Part shown: positions 9,091 through 17,668 of the stretch, in pieces | How the letters are laid out: every line of letters starts with the position of its first letter | Position numbering within the stretch: the first letter of the stretch is position 1 | Source: CAIZQW01 sp942493055 | Lineage (GTDB): Bacteria > Verrucomicrobiota > Kiritimatiellia > RFP12 > UBA1067 | Direction of reading: 5' to 3' | Length of the DNA: 64,000 bases | Assembly (NCBI GenBank): GCA_942493055.1 | Contig: OW818680.1 | Coordinates: 434,001-498,000 of the forward strand | Notes under the pieces: model-generated | The model's database searches: none | What the model was told of the DNA's origin: nothing | Seen by the model: the letters and a program-made list of their open reading frames with translations, nothing else | Made by a program: the position numbers and the translations under genes

Positions 9091-9354
9091 TTATACTTCC
9101 CCAATAAAGCGAACAACACCCATCTTCTGGCTGTCTATTATTAGTGATACAGAAAACTCGTCTTTTTGCATGCTAAAAACTTGAGACGGATCCCAACTGT
9201 GTTCTTCCAATATGACTTGCAAACCATTTAGGACACCTTCGTATTTCGCGTCATTACCATAGCGTGATATCTCTTTCAAATTGAATTTTATAATAAATGC
9301 TTTCCAAGTTGTCTCGGAGTCTATCTTTTTGAACGATTCAACGATCTTATCCAT
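9091..9354 (-). CDS. Small protein of unknown function (87 residues)
   Basis: An 87-residue soluble protein (starts M-D-K-I-V-E-S-F-K-K, ends V-R-F-I-G-E-V). The ATG is preceded by a near-perfect Shine-Dalgarno (AAAGGAGG, ending 4 bases before the start), which is the main evidence that it is a gene. No signal peptide, membrane segment or recognisable motif. It lies about 260 bases upstream of the RecQ-like gene on the same strand, so it may be the first gene of that operon or an independent accessory gene. The mix of beta-like and acidic segments would fit a small immunity- or antitoxin-like protein, but nothing in the sequence proves this. Confidence 0.6.
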   Translation of the reverse strand: MDKIVESFKKIDSETTWKAFIIKFNLKEISRYGNDAKYEGVLNGLQVILEEHSWDPSQVFSMQKDEFSVSLIIDSQKMGVVRFIGEV

Positions 9355-9552
9355 ACTTCCTCCTTTTGCTGACGAGCAGCTAATTTGGCATACACTATAA
9401 AAACAACTTCAGCATCATCTTATAAGATTTGAAAAAACTCGCTTCTTGACTATTGAACCTCAAGTCTGGGGCATATAATAACCAAAAGAATCACCCAACA
9501 CCGCGACAGGAACCAACAAAGAAATCAATAGCATCAGTGTACCCCACTGCGC

Positions 9553-9575
9553 GGCGGGTTGTCGAGTGGATTCCC
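9553..9575. repeat. Copy 2 of the 23-bp imperfect direct repeat
   Basis: Matches 8901-8923 at 19 of 23 positions in the same orientation. Located in the gap between the accessory helicase island and the pentose operon. Confidence 0.5.
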
Positions 9576-9837
9576 CGAGTGGGAAGGTAGTTTTCCGGAT
9601 TGGTTGAGCGGATACTTTTCAGACAGGATATCCGTAGCGGCCAGCCAAGTTACGGACAGGGGGACAGACAAGGCTTTCTCACTTATCATTCGTAATAATC
9701 GTGCCATTCGATGCAAAAATGAAAGCGGCGGCGCTCCGGCCACCGCCGAATTGCCGCCGCACTCCAAACAAACCTCTGCGCCTCCGCGACTCTGCGCGAA
9801 AACCATTGGATTGATATAGCAGACATGAAGAACCCAT

Positions 9838-9868
9838 AAAAAAAGGCGACCCGTTTCCGGGCCGCCTT
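9838..9868 (-). terminator. Rho-independent terminator of the pentose operon
   Basis: Read on the minus strand: 10-base arm AAGGCGGCCC, loop GGAAAC, arm GGGTCGCCTT (one G-U pair), then a run of T. It lies 18 bases after the stop of the isomerase gene, as expected for the end of the operon. Confidence 0.85.
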
Positions 9869-9885
9869 TGTTGTATCCATTGAAG

Positions 9886-11370
9886 TTACGCAAATGGATT
9901 TTCGCTTGGATACTTCACGCTGTCAGGCAACGGCGTATTGATATCCTCGACACCCAAAAGTTTGAGGGCCTCGAAGAGCACCTTGCCGGACTTGGCAAAG
10001 CCGAAGCCGCCGTGATGCGGGAAGCGCTTGCCAATCAGCACGTGACGGTAGAAGCGTGCGAAGTCCTTGATACCGACAACACCAATGCCACCGAAGGAGC
10101 ACGGGTTGATATCGAGGAACTCACCTTCTGCGACATAGCTGACGATCTTCGCATCCGCAGTACTCTGCAAGCGGAACATCGTGGTCTCGCCCGGCTTGAT
10201 CTGTCCTTCAAGCGTCCCGCGTGTGATGTTGGGCTCCTTGCCCGGTTCCATCAGACGGTGCATGATGAGCTGATACTTGAGCGAGCAGTTCTTCATGCAA
10301 CTGCTGCAGGTGTTCCCGCAATGGAAGCCCATGAAGAGATCCTTGGCAGGTACGCCTTTAAGCTTCGCACCCTTGAGGATGTCCGCCGGGACGGAGTTAT
10401 TGATGTCCAGCAACGTGGCGGGCATGCCTGATGCGCACTGAAGCATGTACTCGGAAACCGCGCCATAGAGATCGACTTCGCAGGCGACCGGAATTCCGCG
10501 CCCCGCCAAGCGGCTGTTGATATAGCACGGTACAAAACCGAATTCGCTTTCGAAAGCAGGCCAGCACTTATTCGCGAAGACACCGAACGACGAAGCGCCC
10601 AGATTATCTTCATAGAACTTGGTCAGGGCCAATTCATACTGCGCGAGCTTCGGCAGCAGGTCATTCCATTTGCAGGAGCCTTTGAGCTCTTTGGCCATGT
10701 CAGCGGCAATCGCCTTAATCGCGGCCTTGTCTTCTCCAGCCTTCTTATAGGCGACGAGGAGATCGAGCTCAGAATTTTCCATCACATTCACGCCCAGATC
10801 ATAGAGCGGCTGGATGGGCGCGTTACACGCCATGAAGTCCTGCGGACGCGGACCGAAGCCGAAGAGCTTCAGGTTGTACAGGCCAACCACCACACGCGCG
10901 ATCTTTGCGAAATCAGCGATGAGCGGAGCCAATTCTTTCGGAAGTCCAACCGGGAACTCAGGGATATAGACGTTCAAACGACGTAACCCGATGTTGTACG
11001 AGCAGTTCAGCATCCCGCAGAGCGCATCGCCGCGCTCGCTTGCCAAGACAGCTTTGCCCTCTTCAGCAGCGGCACACGCCATGCCGGGGCCGGGGAACTG
11101 TTCCAGGAAGATCGTAGTCGGGGCTTCCGGACCAAAGTTGCCAAGATAGACAACAGCCGCATTGCATCCTTGAGCGACGAGTTCGTCGCACGCTGAAAGC
11201 GCATCAGTTTCATTTTCAATGATGGTTGCGGCGACAGCAAAATCGATCTTTTGCTTTTTCAGTTCCGCGGTCAACGCGGTGAGACGCTTCTGCGTCAGCG
11301 AAGACGGGAAACAATCCCGTGATACGCCAACGACGCCGAGCTTAATCTCGGGCATGTTGATGAGGTTCAT
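9886..11370 (-). CDS. L-fucose/L-arabinose isomerase family protein
   Basis: 494 residues, cytoplasmic. It matches the L-fucose isomerase-related fold group (COG2407-like), which often replaces AraA in operons carrying araB and araD. Likely Mn2+-binding residues by analogy to FucI: E298 in A-C-E-V-D, D322 in L-L-D-I-N-N, and H452/H453 in F-P-H-H-G-G-F-G. A four-cysteine cluster (C351, C355, C358, C362) precedes the C-terminal domain. I chose the ATG at 11370, with AAAGGAAT just upstream, over a start 24 bases earlier. Next to ribulokinase and ribulose-5-phosphate 4-epimerase the probable reaction is L-arabinose to L-ribulose; L-fucose or another aldose is possible. It is the last gene of the operon. 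Confidence 0.8.
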   Translation of the reverse strand: MNLINMPEIKLGVVGVSRDCFPSSLTQKRLTALTAELKKQKIDFAVAATIIENETDALSACDELVAQGCNAAVVYLGNFGPEAPTTIFLEQFPGPGMACAAAEEGKAVLASERGDALCGMLNCSYNIGLRRLNVYIPEFPVGLPKELAPLIADFAKIARVVVGLYNLKLFGFGPRPQDFMACNAPIQPLYDLGVNVMENSELDLLVAYKKAGEDKAAIKAIAADMAKELKGSCKWNDLLPKLAQYELALTKFYEDNLGASSFGVFANKCWPAFESEFGFVPCYINSRLAGRGIPVACEVDLYGAVSEYMLQCASGMPATLLDINNSVPADILKGAKLKGVPAKDLFMGFHCGNTCSSCMKNCSLKYQLIMHRLMEPGKEPNITRGTLEGQIKPGETTMFRLQSTADAKIVSYVAEGEFLDINPCSFGGIGVVGIKDFARFYRHVLIGKRFPHHGGFGFAKSGKVLFEALKLLGVEDINTPLPDSVKYPSENPFA

Positions 11371-11423
11371 TTTGTGATTCCTTTCGTTTTTCAATTCAAG
11401 TTTGGGACCAAAGCCAGAAACAC

Positions 11424-12116
11424 TTATTTCTGACCATAATAGGCCCCGGGACCATGTTTGCGAGAGTAATGTTTATCCAGTAACGCCTGCGGCAGGGGCG
11501 CTAATACCGGATTCAATGAAAAGGAGATAGAGGACATCTGTGCAACAGCTTCCAGTGCAACTGCATTTTCAACAGCCTTTTTCGGAGACGGGCCCCACGT
11601 AAAGGGTCCATGACCTGCAGCCAGAACACCGGGTATCGCATCAGGATCTAGCGTTTTAAAACGCGCGACAATGATGTTTCCAATATGGGTCTCATAATCC
11701 TGCGCGATCTCTTCACCTGTCGGCATACGCGCCACAGGCACGCTTCCGAAAAAGTGGTCGGCATGCGTTGTCCCCAGACAGGGTATCTCCCGAGAGGCCT
11801 GCGCAAATGCCGTGGCATACGTACTGTGCGTGTGAACCGCCCCCCCGATGTTCGGAAAGGCGCGGTAGAAGCAGAGATGTGTGGCTGTATCTGTGGACGG
11901 CGCAAACGCGCCCTCCACGACCTTCCCGTCCAAATCAACAATTGTCAGAACATCCGGCGTCAGCTTGTCATACGAAACACCGCTGGGCTTAATGACGACC
12001 AAGCCAGAGGCGCGGTCAATACCGCTCACATTGCCCCAGGTCAGCGTCACCAACCCTTGTCGAACAAGTTCGAGGTTCGCCTCACACACGCTCTTTTTTA
12101 ATGCTTCGAGCATCAT
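11424..12116 (-). CDS. araD: L-ribulose-5-phosphate 4-epimerase
   Basis: 230 residues, the normal length. Class II aldolase/epimerase fold: N-terminal T-W-G-N-V-S-G (phosphate loop), I-K-P-S-G-V, zinc ligands in V-H-T-H-S-T-Y-A-T-A-F and a later G-H-G-P-F-T-W-G, plus A-D-H-F-F-G. It converts L-ribulose 5-phosphate to D-xylulose 5-phosphate for the pentose phosphate pathway. Tandem ATGs at 12116 and 12113 follow AAGGGGTGA; the second has the better spacing. It starts 10 bases after the araB stop, so the genes are co-transcribed. Confidence 0.95.
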   Translation of the reverse strand: MMLEALKKSVCEANLELVRQGLVTLTWGNVSGIDRASGLVVIKPSGVSYDKLTPDVLTIVDLDGKVVEGAFAPSTDTATHLCFYRAFPNIGGAVHTHSTYATAFAQASREIPCLGTTHADHFFGSVPVARMPTGEEIAQDYETHIGNIIVARFKTLDPDAIPGVLAAGHGPFTWGPSPKKAVENAVALEAVAQMSSISFSLNPVLAPLPQALLDKHYSRKHGPGAYYGQK

Positions 12117-12126
12117 TCACCCCTTG

Positions 12127-13803
12127 TTACCGCGTCGCTTCACGCAGCGCGATCAGCTCCTTCATGACATTAAACATGCTTCCGCTCCAGGCCGCAGTCC
12201 CGAAACCGTCATGGACCTGCGTGTAGAGGGTAAAGAGCTTTTTGTAGAGAGCTACATGTTCCGCATTCGGCAAATAGACGCGCTCGCGCACCTTTGAAAG
12301 TTTTTGAGCTTCAAGCGCATTGTTAAAAGCGCCCCCAGCGACAGCCCCGAAGAACGCCGCGCCCATGGCGCAGGTCTGATCCGAAGCAGCCACTTTCATC
12401 GGCATATCCAGGATATCCGCATAGACCTGCATGAGGAAGGGACTCTTCACGGCCAGGCCGCCGCAGTTGATCACCTCATCCACCCTGACGCCATACTGAC
12501 GCACACGATTGATAATCGTCAACGCACCAAAGGCCGTCGCTTCAACGAGCGCACGGTAGATTTCATGCGGCTTGGTGTGGAGCGTCTGCCCCAGCAAGAG
12601 ACCTGACAAGCGCACATCCGTCAAGACCGTGCGATTGCCATTGTTCCAATCCAAGGCCAGCAACCCTGTGGCACCCGGCTTCATGGCCCCGGCCAGCTCA
12701 TCGAGTTTCGCGAAGACCGCCGGACCTTTCCCATACGACTCAGGAACCAGATTATTAGTGAACCAGAGGAAGATGTCGCCGACTGCGGATTGGCCGGCTT
12801 CAATACCGAAATGGTTGGCCATGACTGAGCCATCCACAATGCCGCACACGCCCGGAATGTCCGCCAAAGCATTCTTCGTCGGAGCGACCATCACATCACA
12901 GGTGCTGGTGCCGAGAATCTTAGCGAGTGTCCCCTCGCGGACGCCAGCGCCCACAGCGCCCATGTGGCAGTCAAAGGCGCCGACCGCAATGGCCGTCCCC
13001 TGCTTGAGCCCTGTCTTAGCAGCCCATTCGGCGGAGAGCTCACCGGCCTTCTGCTCAGCCGTATAGGCCTTGACAAAAAGACGGTCACGCAAATCAGCGA
13101 GAACCGGATCAACAGCCGCCAGGAACTCCTTGTCCGGCAATCCGCCCCACACCTCGGAGTAAAACGCCTTATGCCCCGCAGCGCAGACGCCGCGCAACAA
13201 TTTCAGCGGATCCACATTCCCTGAGAGGACAGCAGGCAGCCAGTCGCAAATCTCGACCCAGCTAAACGCCGCAGCAAAGACATCCGGTGCACTGCGCTTG
13301 CAGTGAAGCACCTTTGACCAGAACCACTCAGACGAATAGGTGCCGCCGCACTTAGCGAGATACTGCGGACGAAGCGCTTTTGCTTTTTCCGTAATCTCGG
13401 CTGCTTCAGCGTAGGAGGTGTGATCCTTCCACAGCCAGGTCATTGCCGCCAGATTCTCCTTGAACGCTGGCAGGAAGGCCAACGGCGTGCCATCCTTTGT
13501 CACCGGCAATGGGGTCGACCCCGTCGTATCAATGCCGATACCGACAACCTTCTCGGATGAAAAATCCTTATCCGTCGCGGCAGCTTTCTTGACCACCTCC
13601 GCGAGGATCGTCTCCAGTCCTTTTAAATAATCCTGCGGATGCTGGCGCGCCACATTGGGATCTTTGTGATCCACCAAGACGCCCATCTCACCTGACGGAT
13701 AATTGAAGACATGCGTCGCCACTTCCGCGCCACTCTCCAGATTTACAATCAGGGAGCGGCACGAATTTGTTCCATAATCCAAGCCAATCGCATATTTAGC
13801 CAT
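12127..13803 (-). CDS. araB: Ribulokinase
   Basis: 558 residues, typical AraB length. FGGY-family kinase: N-terminal phosphate motif G-L-D-Y-G-T-N-S-C-R-S-L, G-I-G-I-D-T-T-G-S-T-P-L-P near 100, D-C-H-M-G-A-V-G-A-G, G-T-S-T-C-D, and the C-terminal G-G-L-A-V-K-S-P-F-L-M-Q sugar-kinase signature. It phosphorylates L-ribulose with ATP. I chose ATG 13803 (GGAGAA 6 bases upstream) over a start five codons earlier. The gap to the symporter stop is 16 bases. Confidence 0.95.
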   Translation of the reverse strand: MAKYAIGLDYGTNSCRSLIVNLESGAEVATHVFNYPSGEMGVLVDHKDPNVARQHPQDYLKGLETILAEVVKKAAATDKDFSSEKVVGIGIDTTGSTPLPVTKDGTPLAFLPAFKENLAAMTWLWKDHTSYAEAAEITEKAKALRPQYLAKCGGTYSSEWFWSKVLHCKRSAPDVFAAAFSWVEICDWLPAVLSGNVDPLKLLRGVCAAGHKAFYSEVWGGLPDKEFLAAVDPVLADLRDRLFVKAYTAEQKAGELSAEWAAKTGLKQGTAIAVGAFDCHMGAVGAGVREGTLAKILGTSTCDVMVAPTKNALADIPGVCGIVDGSVMANHFGIEAGQSAVGDIFLWFTNNLVPESYGKGPAVFAKLDELAGAMKPGATGLLALDWNNGNRTVLTDVRLSGLLLGQTLHTKPHEIYRALVEATAFGALTIINRVRQYGVRVDEVINCGGLAVKSPFLMQVYADILDMPMKVAASDQTCAMGAAFFGAVAGGAFNNALEAQKLSKVRERVYLPNAEHVALYKKLFTLYTQVHDGFGTAAWSGSMFNVMKELIALREATR

Positions 13804-13819
13804 TTTACTTCTCCACAAA

Positions 13820-15556
13820 CTAGCTTAGCCACGTCCAGAAATAGATATAGGCCGACACAACAAGACCGAGAACAACAGTCGAGGCCACGATATCAACCCA
13901 GTTCCAGCTTTCCCGGTTTTCCTTACGATAGTTCGCATCCAGCGTACTGAAACAGAGGCCATTGATAGCTTTCTCGTCGGGAGCAGGAGCCGAGAGCGAG
14001 GCAAGGGCCACAATCAGGAAACTGATGATCAGGAGAATTCCAGAGAAGTAGAAATCCTGGAAGTTAGCAATCTTAAACATGATGGATTCGGGAGCGCCCG
14101 AGCGGAACAACGCATTGATCACCAATTTAAGCATGCCGAGGATAAAGCCAAGCCCCAACCCCCATACGGCACCGCGCAAGTTGGCACGCTTCCAGAAGAG
14201 CCCCGCTAGGAAAACGGCCACGATGGGCGGCGCCAGAAAGCTCTGCACGGCCTGGATATATTGATACAGTCCACCGCCTGCTACCATCTTCATGATCGGC
14301 ACCCAGACGAGGCCAAGTCCTGTCATCACAACAGTCGTGACCCGGCCAATGTGAACCAGCATCCGTTCAGAGACACCCGGGTTCAGCTTCTTATAGACGT
14401 CACAGGTGAACAAGGTCGCGACCGAGTTGAACAAACTCGCCAACGAACTCATCAGCGCAGCCACAAGGCCAGCGACAACGAGTCCACGGAAACCAACAGG
14501 CATGAGCGAGATGACCAGTGTCGGGAAAACTTTATCGCTCTCCAGGAGGCCATCCTTACCCAGCGGAATGGAGATAATGCCATGTTGATGCAACGCATAC
14601 CCGAGCATGCCAGGAACGAGGAAGATGAAAACCGGCGTCAACTTCAAGAGACCGCCCCATAATGCGCCGCGACGTGCCTGTGTCAGGTTTCGCGCGGAGA
14701 GCGTACGTTGGACAATAAACTGGTCGGTACACCAATACCAGACGCCGATGGTGATGGAAGCCACAACAACTCCCAACCAGGGGAAAGACGGATGAGCCAG
14801 CGGATGCCAGAGCGACCATGCATCAACCACCTCAGGCTTCGCTTTAATCGTCGTCTTGAGCAAGGTCCAGCCACTTGCAAGCGTGGTTCCCCCCGCCTTT
14901 TCCGCAAGCTTGCTCAGTGCAAAATAGGTTACGGAAAGTGAACCGGTTAAAATGATTCCGGTTTGAACCAAGTCTGTATATACAACCGCCAAGAGTCCGC
15001 CAAAGGAGGCGTATACACCCGCCAGGGTCACGGTCGTGAAGGCGCCTACCCAGAAGGAGCTGATCGTATGCCCTGCAATCGTAAACGACAACTCAGGAAG
15101 CATGACTTCAAAGAAGAGAGCGCCAGCGAACACGGTCACGGAGATCTTCGTCAGCACGTATGCAGCAAGCGAGACCAGTGAGAGAATCCAGCGCGCTTTT
15201 GAACCAAAGCGACGCTCAAGGAATTCCGGCATGGTCTGAACGCCAGACTTATAATAGAAAGGAAGAAACACCCACGCCATCAGCACAAGGACCCACGCAT
15301 GGAATTCCCAATGCGCCTGACTCAAACCAGCACGGGCACCTGAACCTGCAAGCCCGACGACATGCTCAGAGCCAATGTTTGCGGCAAAGATGGAGGCGCC
15401 AATCGCAAGCCAACCCACCGAACGCCCGCCTAAGAAAAAGTCTTGTGATGTGTCCTGTTTGCGACGTGTGAAAACAACCACAGCGCCCAACAAACAGAAA
15501 TATCCAATAATCACCACCCAGTCCAACGGAGCCATGATTGCTGCAAACATTGTCAT
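13820..15556 (-). CDS. SGLT-type sodium:solute symporter, probable pentose importer
   Basis: 578 residues with about 14 hydrophobic helices, the SSS (solute:sodium symporter) layout. Diagnostic parts: Y-F-L... D-F-F-L-G-G-R-S-V-G-W near 40, I-F-A-A-N-I-G-S-E-H-V-V-G-L-A-G (the SGLT-like helix 1), T-M-P-E-F-L-E-R-R-F-G, and a long C-terminal loop before the last helix. It is the first gene of the araB/araD/isomerase operon, so Na+-driven uptake of L-arabinose or a related sugar is the likely role. ATG 15556 has AAAGGACAG upstream. A strong promoter and repeated operator precede it. Confidence 0.88.
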   Translation of the reverse strand: MTMFAAIMAPLDWVVIIGYFCLLGAVVVFTRRKQDTSQDFFLGGRSVGWLAIGASIFAANIGSEHVVGLAGSGARAGLSQAHWEFHAWVLVLMAWVFLPFYYKSGVQTMPEFLERRFGSKARWILSLVSLAAYVLTKISVTVFAGALFFEVMLPELSFTIAGHTISSFWVGAFTTVTLAGVYASFGGLLAVVYTDLVQTGIILTGSLSVTYFALSKLAEKAGGTTLASGWTLLKTTIKAKPEVVDAWSLWHPLAHPSFPWLGVVVASITIGVWYWCTDQFIVQRTLSARNLTQARRGALWGGLLKLTPVFIFLVPGMLGYALHQHGIISIPLGKDGLLESDKVFPTLVISLMPVGFRGLVVAGLVAALMSSLASLFNSVATLFTCDVYKKLNPGVSERMLVHIGRVTTVVMTGLGLVWVPIMKMVAGGGLYQYIQAVQSFLAPPIVAVFLAGLFWKRANLRGAVWGLGLGFILGMLKLVINALFRSGAPESIMFKIANFQDFYFSGILLIISFLIVALASLSAPAPDEKAINGLCFSTLDANYRKENRESWNWVDIVASTVVLGLVVSAYIYFWTWLS

Positions 15557-15592
15557 TGCATCTGTCCTTTCGATTAGTTTTATATGGGCAAA

Positions 15593-15621
15593 ATGATAGC
15601 ACGCCTATAAGCGTTTGACAA
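15593..15621 (-). promoter_or_regulatory. Sigma-70 type promoter of the pentose operon
   Basis: On the minus strand: -35 TTGTCA (15616-15621) and -10 TATCAT (15593-15598) separated by exactly 17 bases, each 5 of 6 to consensus. It lies about 37 bases upstream of the symporter start and directly downstream of two direct repeats. Confidence 0.75.
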
Positions 15622-15660
15622 TTGTACTTTTTGCAAAACTCATTATACTTTTTGCAACAC
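15621..15660 (-). promoter_or_regulatory. Tandem 21-bp-spaced direct repeat, AraC-type operator candidate
   Basis: Two 19-base direct repeats, ATTRTACTTTTTGCAAMAC on the plus strand (15621-15639 and 15642-15660), are identical at 17 of 19 positions and start exactly 21 bases apart, two helical turns. The proximal copy abuts and overlaps the -35 box. This is the layout of AraC-family activator half-sites at class II promoters. The regulator is not proven; the window carries a XylR-type AraC protein at 26759-27955. Confidence 0.65.
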
Positions 15661-15661
15661 G

Positions 15662-17668
15662 TCAAAGCAGGAGGCAACCCACTTGATAGACCACAAGACA
15701 GACCATATAGGCGAGCAAGGTCATCGCCCCTTGCTGGGCAAAGGCCCACCCCCAGGAATTCGTTTCTTTGCGCACCGTCGCAAAGGTGGCGACACACGGG
15801 GTGGCCATCAGACAGAAGAGCATCAGAACATACCCCTGCAAGGGCGTGTAGCGTTCTTGAAGAACCTGGCGCAAGGGCTTGTCACCCTCCACGGCTGCAA
15901 GAATAGCAAGCTGGGAGACAAAGATCTCCTTGGCGGCAAAGGCCCCTACCAAGGCTGAACTGATATGCCAGTCAAAGCCTATATGCCGCATGACAGGCTC
16001 CAGCACATAACCGACGCGTCCGCTGACCGTATCTTCAGGCCGCCCGGTTTTGGGATAGGTCGTCGCAATCCAGAAGATCACCGAGGCAGCCAGAATGATC
16101 GTCCCTGCTTTATAAATATAGAGTTGCGCACGCTCCCAGAGGTGGATCAACACGCTTTTCAAGGTCGGCAATCGATACGGCGGCAGTTCGAGAATAAAGA
16201 ACGAGGAGTCGCCTTTAAAGACCGTCTTGCGCATCAGCGCGGCTACGGCAAGTCCTGCCAAAACACCGATCAGATAGACGGAGAGCAATGCCGGCGCCCG
16301 CCAGACCGGAGGGAAGAAGGCGGAGATAATCAGCGAGTAGATCGGCAGCTTGGCCCCGCAACTCATCAGTGGCACAATAAAGAGGGTCGCCATGCGGTCA
16401 CGTCGCGACTCGATCGTGCGTGTCGCCATAATAGCTGGAACGCTGCATCCGAAACCGATCAGGAGCGGAATAAAGCTCTTGCCTTGCAACCCAACCGCAC
16501 GCATGGCGCGATCCATTATAAAGGCGGCGCGCGACATATAGCCGGTTCCCTCGATCAGGGCCAAGCAGAGGAAGAGCATCAGAATATTCGGCAAAAAGAC
16601 CAGCACCCCGCAGACACCGCCTAATACGCCATCCAAGAACAGTGAACGCATTTCCGGCAGGGAGTGCTCCGGCCAAAAGCTACCCAGAAACTTCCCAAGT
16701 AACGAAAACGCGCTCTCCAGCAGGTTCATCACGGGCTCACTCGCAATAAAGGTCAGCGAAAACATCGCATACATGATCAAGAAGAAGATGGGTAAGCCCC
16801 AGATCCGATGCGTGACGACACGGTCAATTTGGCGTGTGATGTCTTCTCGGGAAGGTGCGGCCTGACGCTGGCAAGCGCGGACAAGGGCATTGATGATGCC
16901 ATAACGGAAATCCGCAATCACTTCCTCAGACGGCTCGCCCTGGGCCTCCTCCAACTTAACAATCTGCTGATTGACCACGGCTGCAAAATCAGGCAGCCGT
17001 CTAAAGACAGCCTCCATGACGGCAGGGTCTTTCTCCAACAGTTTGACAGCCATCCATTTAGGGCTTGGCGCGGACGCAAAAAATGGCTCTTCGCCGACGA
17101 GCGTTTCTACCAGCTTCCCGACAGCCCTCCGCATGTGCTCGTCGCCGTGATATTTCCAATCCGGGATCCGTGGCTCCGACGGACGTTTGAGGAGCGACAG
17201 AATAGCGGTTTTTAATGCCTCAATCCCCTTCCCTGAACGGCCAACCGTCTGAACAACAGGACATCCCGAGAGCGCCACCAGTTGCTTGATATCAATCACA
17301 ATCCCCTTGGTTTCCGCCTCATCCGCCATATTCAGTACCAGGATAACCGGGAAGCCAAGATTAAACAACTGCACCGTCAGATAAAGGCTGCGCGTCAACT
17401 GTGTCGAATCAATGATATTCACAAGAAGATCAAAACGCTCCCCAAGCAAGGTCGTCTGCACAACAGCCTCGTCTACTGAAGAAGCGGTCAATGACTGGGC
17501 TCCAGGCAGATCTGTAATTTCGAGATCAACACCTCCCCACGAACAAATACCCGTATGCCGTTCAACAGTTACCCCCGAATAGTTTCCGACATGCTGCCGG
17601 CCACCTGTCAGCGCATTGAACAAGGTGGTTTTTCCGCAATTAGGTTGTCCGACTAATGCTATTTTCAT
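15662..17668 (-). CDS. feoB: Ferrous iron transporter FeoB
   Basis: 668 residues. An N-terminal G-protein domain has G1 G-Q-P-N-C-G-K-T (7-14), G2 N-Y-S-G-V-T-V-E, G3 D-L-P-G, and G4 N-M-A-D. It is followed by the FeoB helical domain and a C-terminal set of hydrophobic helices with the Gate repeats (G-F-G-C-S-V-P-A-I-M-A-T-R and G-A-F-A-A-K-E-I-F-V-S). It imports Fe2+ across the inner membrane. Its ATG overlaps the stop of the DtxR-like gene (ATGA), so the two are coupled. No separate feoA is present; the only FeoA-like domain is on the regulator. The stop codon lies 2 bases from the pentose operator, so read-through into that operon is possible. Confidence 0.95.
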   Translation of the reverse strand: MKIALVGQPNCGKTTLFNALTGGRQHVGNYSGVTVERHTGICSWGGVDLEITDLPGAQSLTASSVDEAVVQTTLLGERFDLLVNIIDSTQLTRSLYLTVQLFNLGFPVILVLNMADEAETKGIVIDIKQLVALSGCPVVQTVGRSGKGIEALKTAILSLLKRPSEPRIPDWKYHGDEHMRRAVGKLVETLVGEEPFFASAPSPKWMAVKLLEKDPAVMEAVFRRLPDFAAVVNQQIVKLEEAQGEPSEEVIADFRYGIINALVRACQRQAAPSREDITRQIDRVVTHRIWGLPIFFLIMYAMFSLTFIASEPVMNLLESAFSLLGKFLGSFWPEHSLPEMRSLFLDGVLGGVCGVLVFLPNILMLFLCLALIEGTGYMSRAAFIMDRAMRAVGLQGKSFIPLLIGFGCSVPAIMATRTIESRRDRMATLFIVPLMSCGAKLPIYSLIISAFFPPVWRAPALLSVYLIGVLAGLAVAALMRKTVFKGDSSFFILELPPYRLPTLKSVLIHLWERAQLYIYKAGTIILAASVIFWIATTYPKTGRPEDTVSGRVGYVLEPVMRHIGFDWHISSALVGAFAAKEIFVSQLAILAAVEGDKPLRQVLQERYTPLQGYVLMLFCLMATPCVATFATVRKETNSWGWAFAQQGAMTLLAYMVCLVVYQVGCLLL

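Larger units (their letters stand above)
9355..9885. other. Intergenic region with repeats and a terminator
   Basis: About 530 bases without a supported gene. It holds the second copy of the 23-bp repeat (9553-9575), a GC-rich stretch near 9720-9800 containing the phrase CCTCTGCGCCTCCGCGACTC, which looks like a dispersed intergenic repeat because its translations are low-complexity R-R/A-E-A-Q-R strings, and the terminator of the pentose operon at its right end. The open frames across 9534-9893 follow these repeats and have no start signals. Confidence 0.55.

Noticed and set aside
8901..9575. Attachment sites of an integrated element
   Set aside because: The repeats are short and imperfect, no integrase or tRNA is nearby, and they enclose only small-gene debris rather than the helicase operon.
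9534..9893. Open frame of 119 codons upstream of the pentose-operon end
   Set aside because: It runs through repeat DNA and the terminator hairpin and has no start signal.
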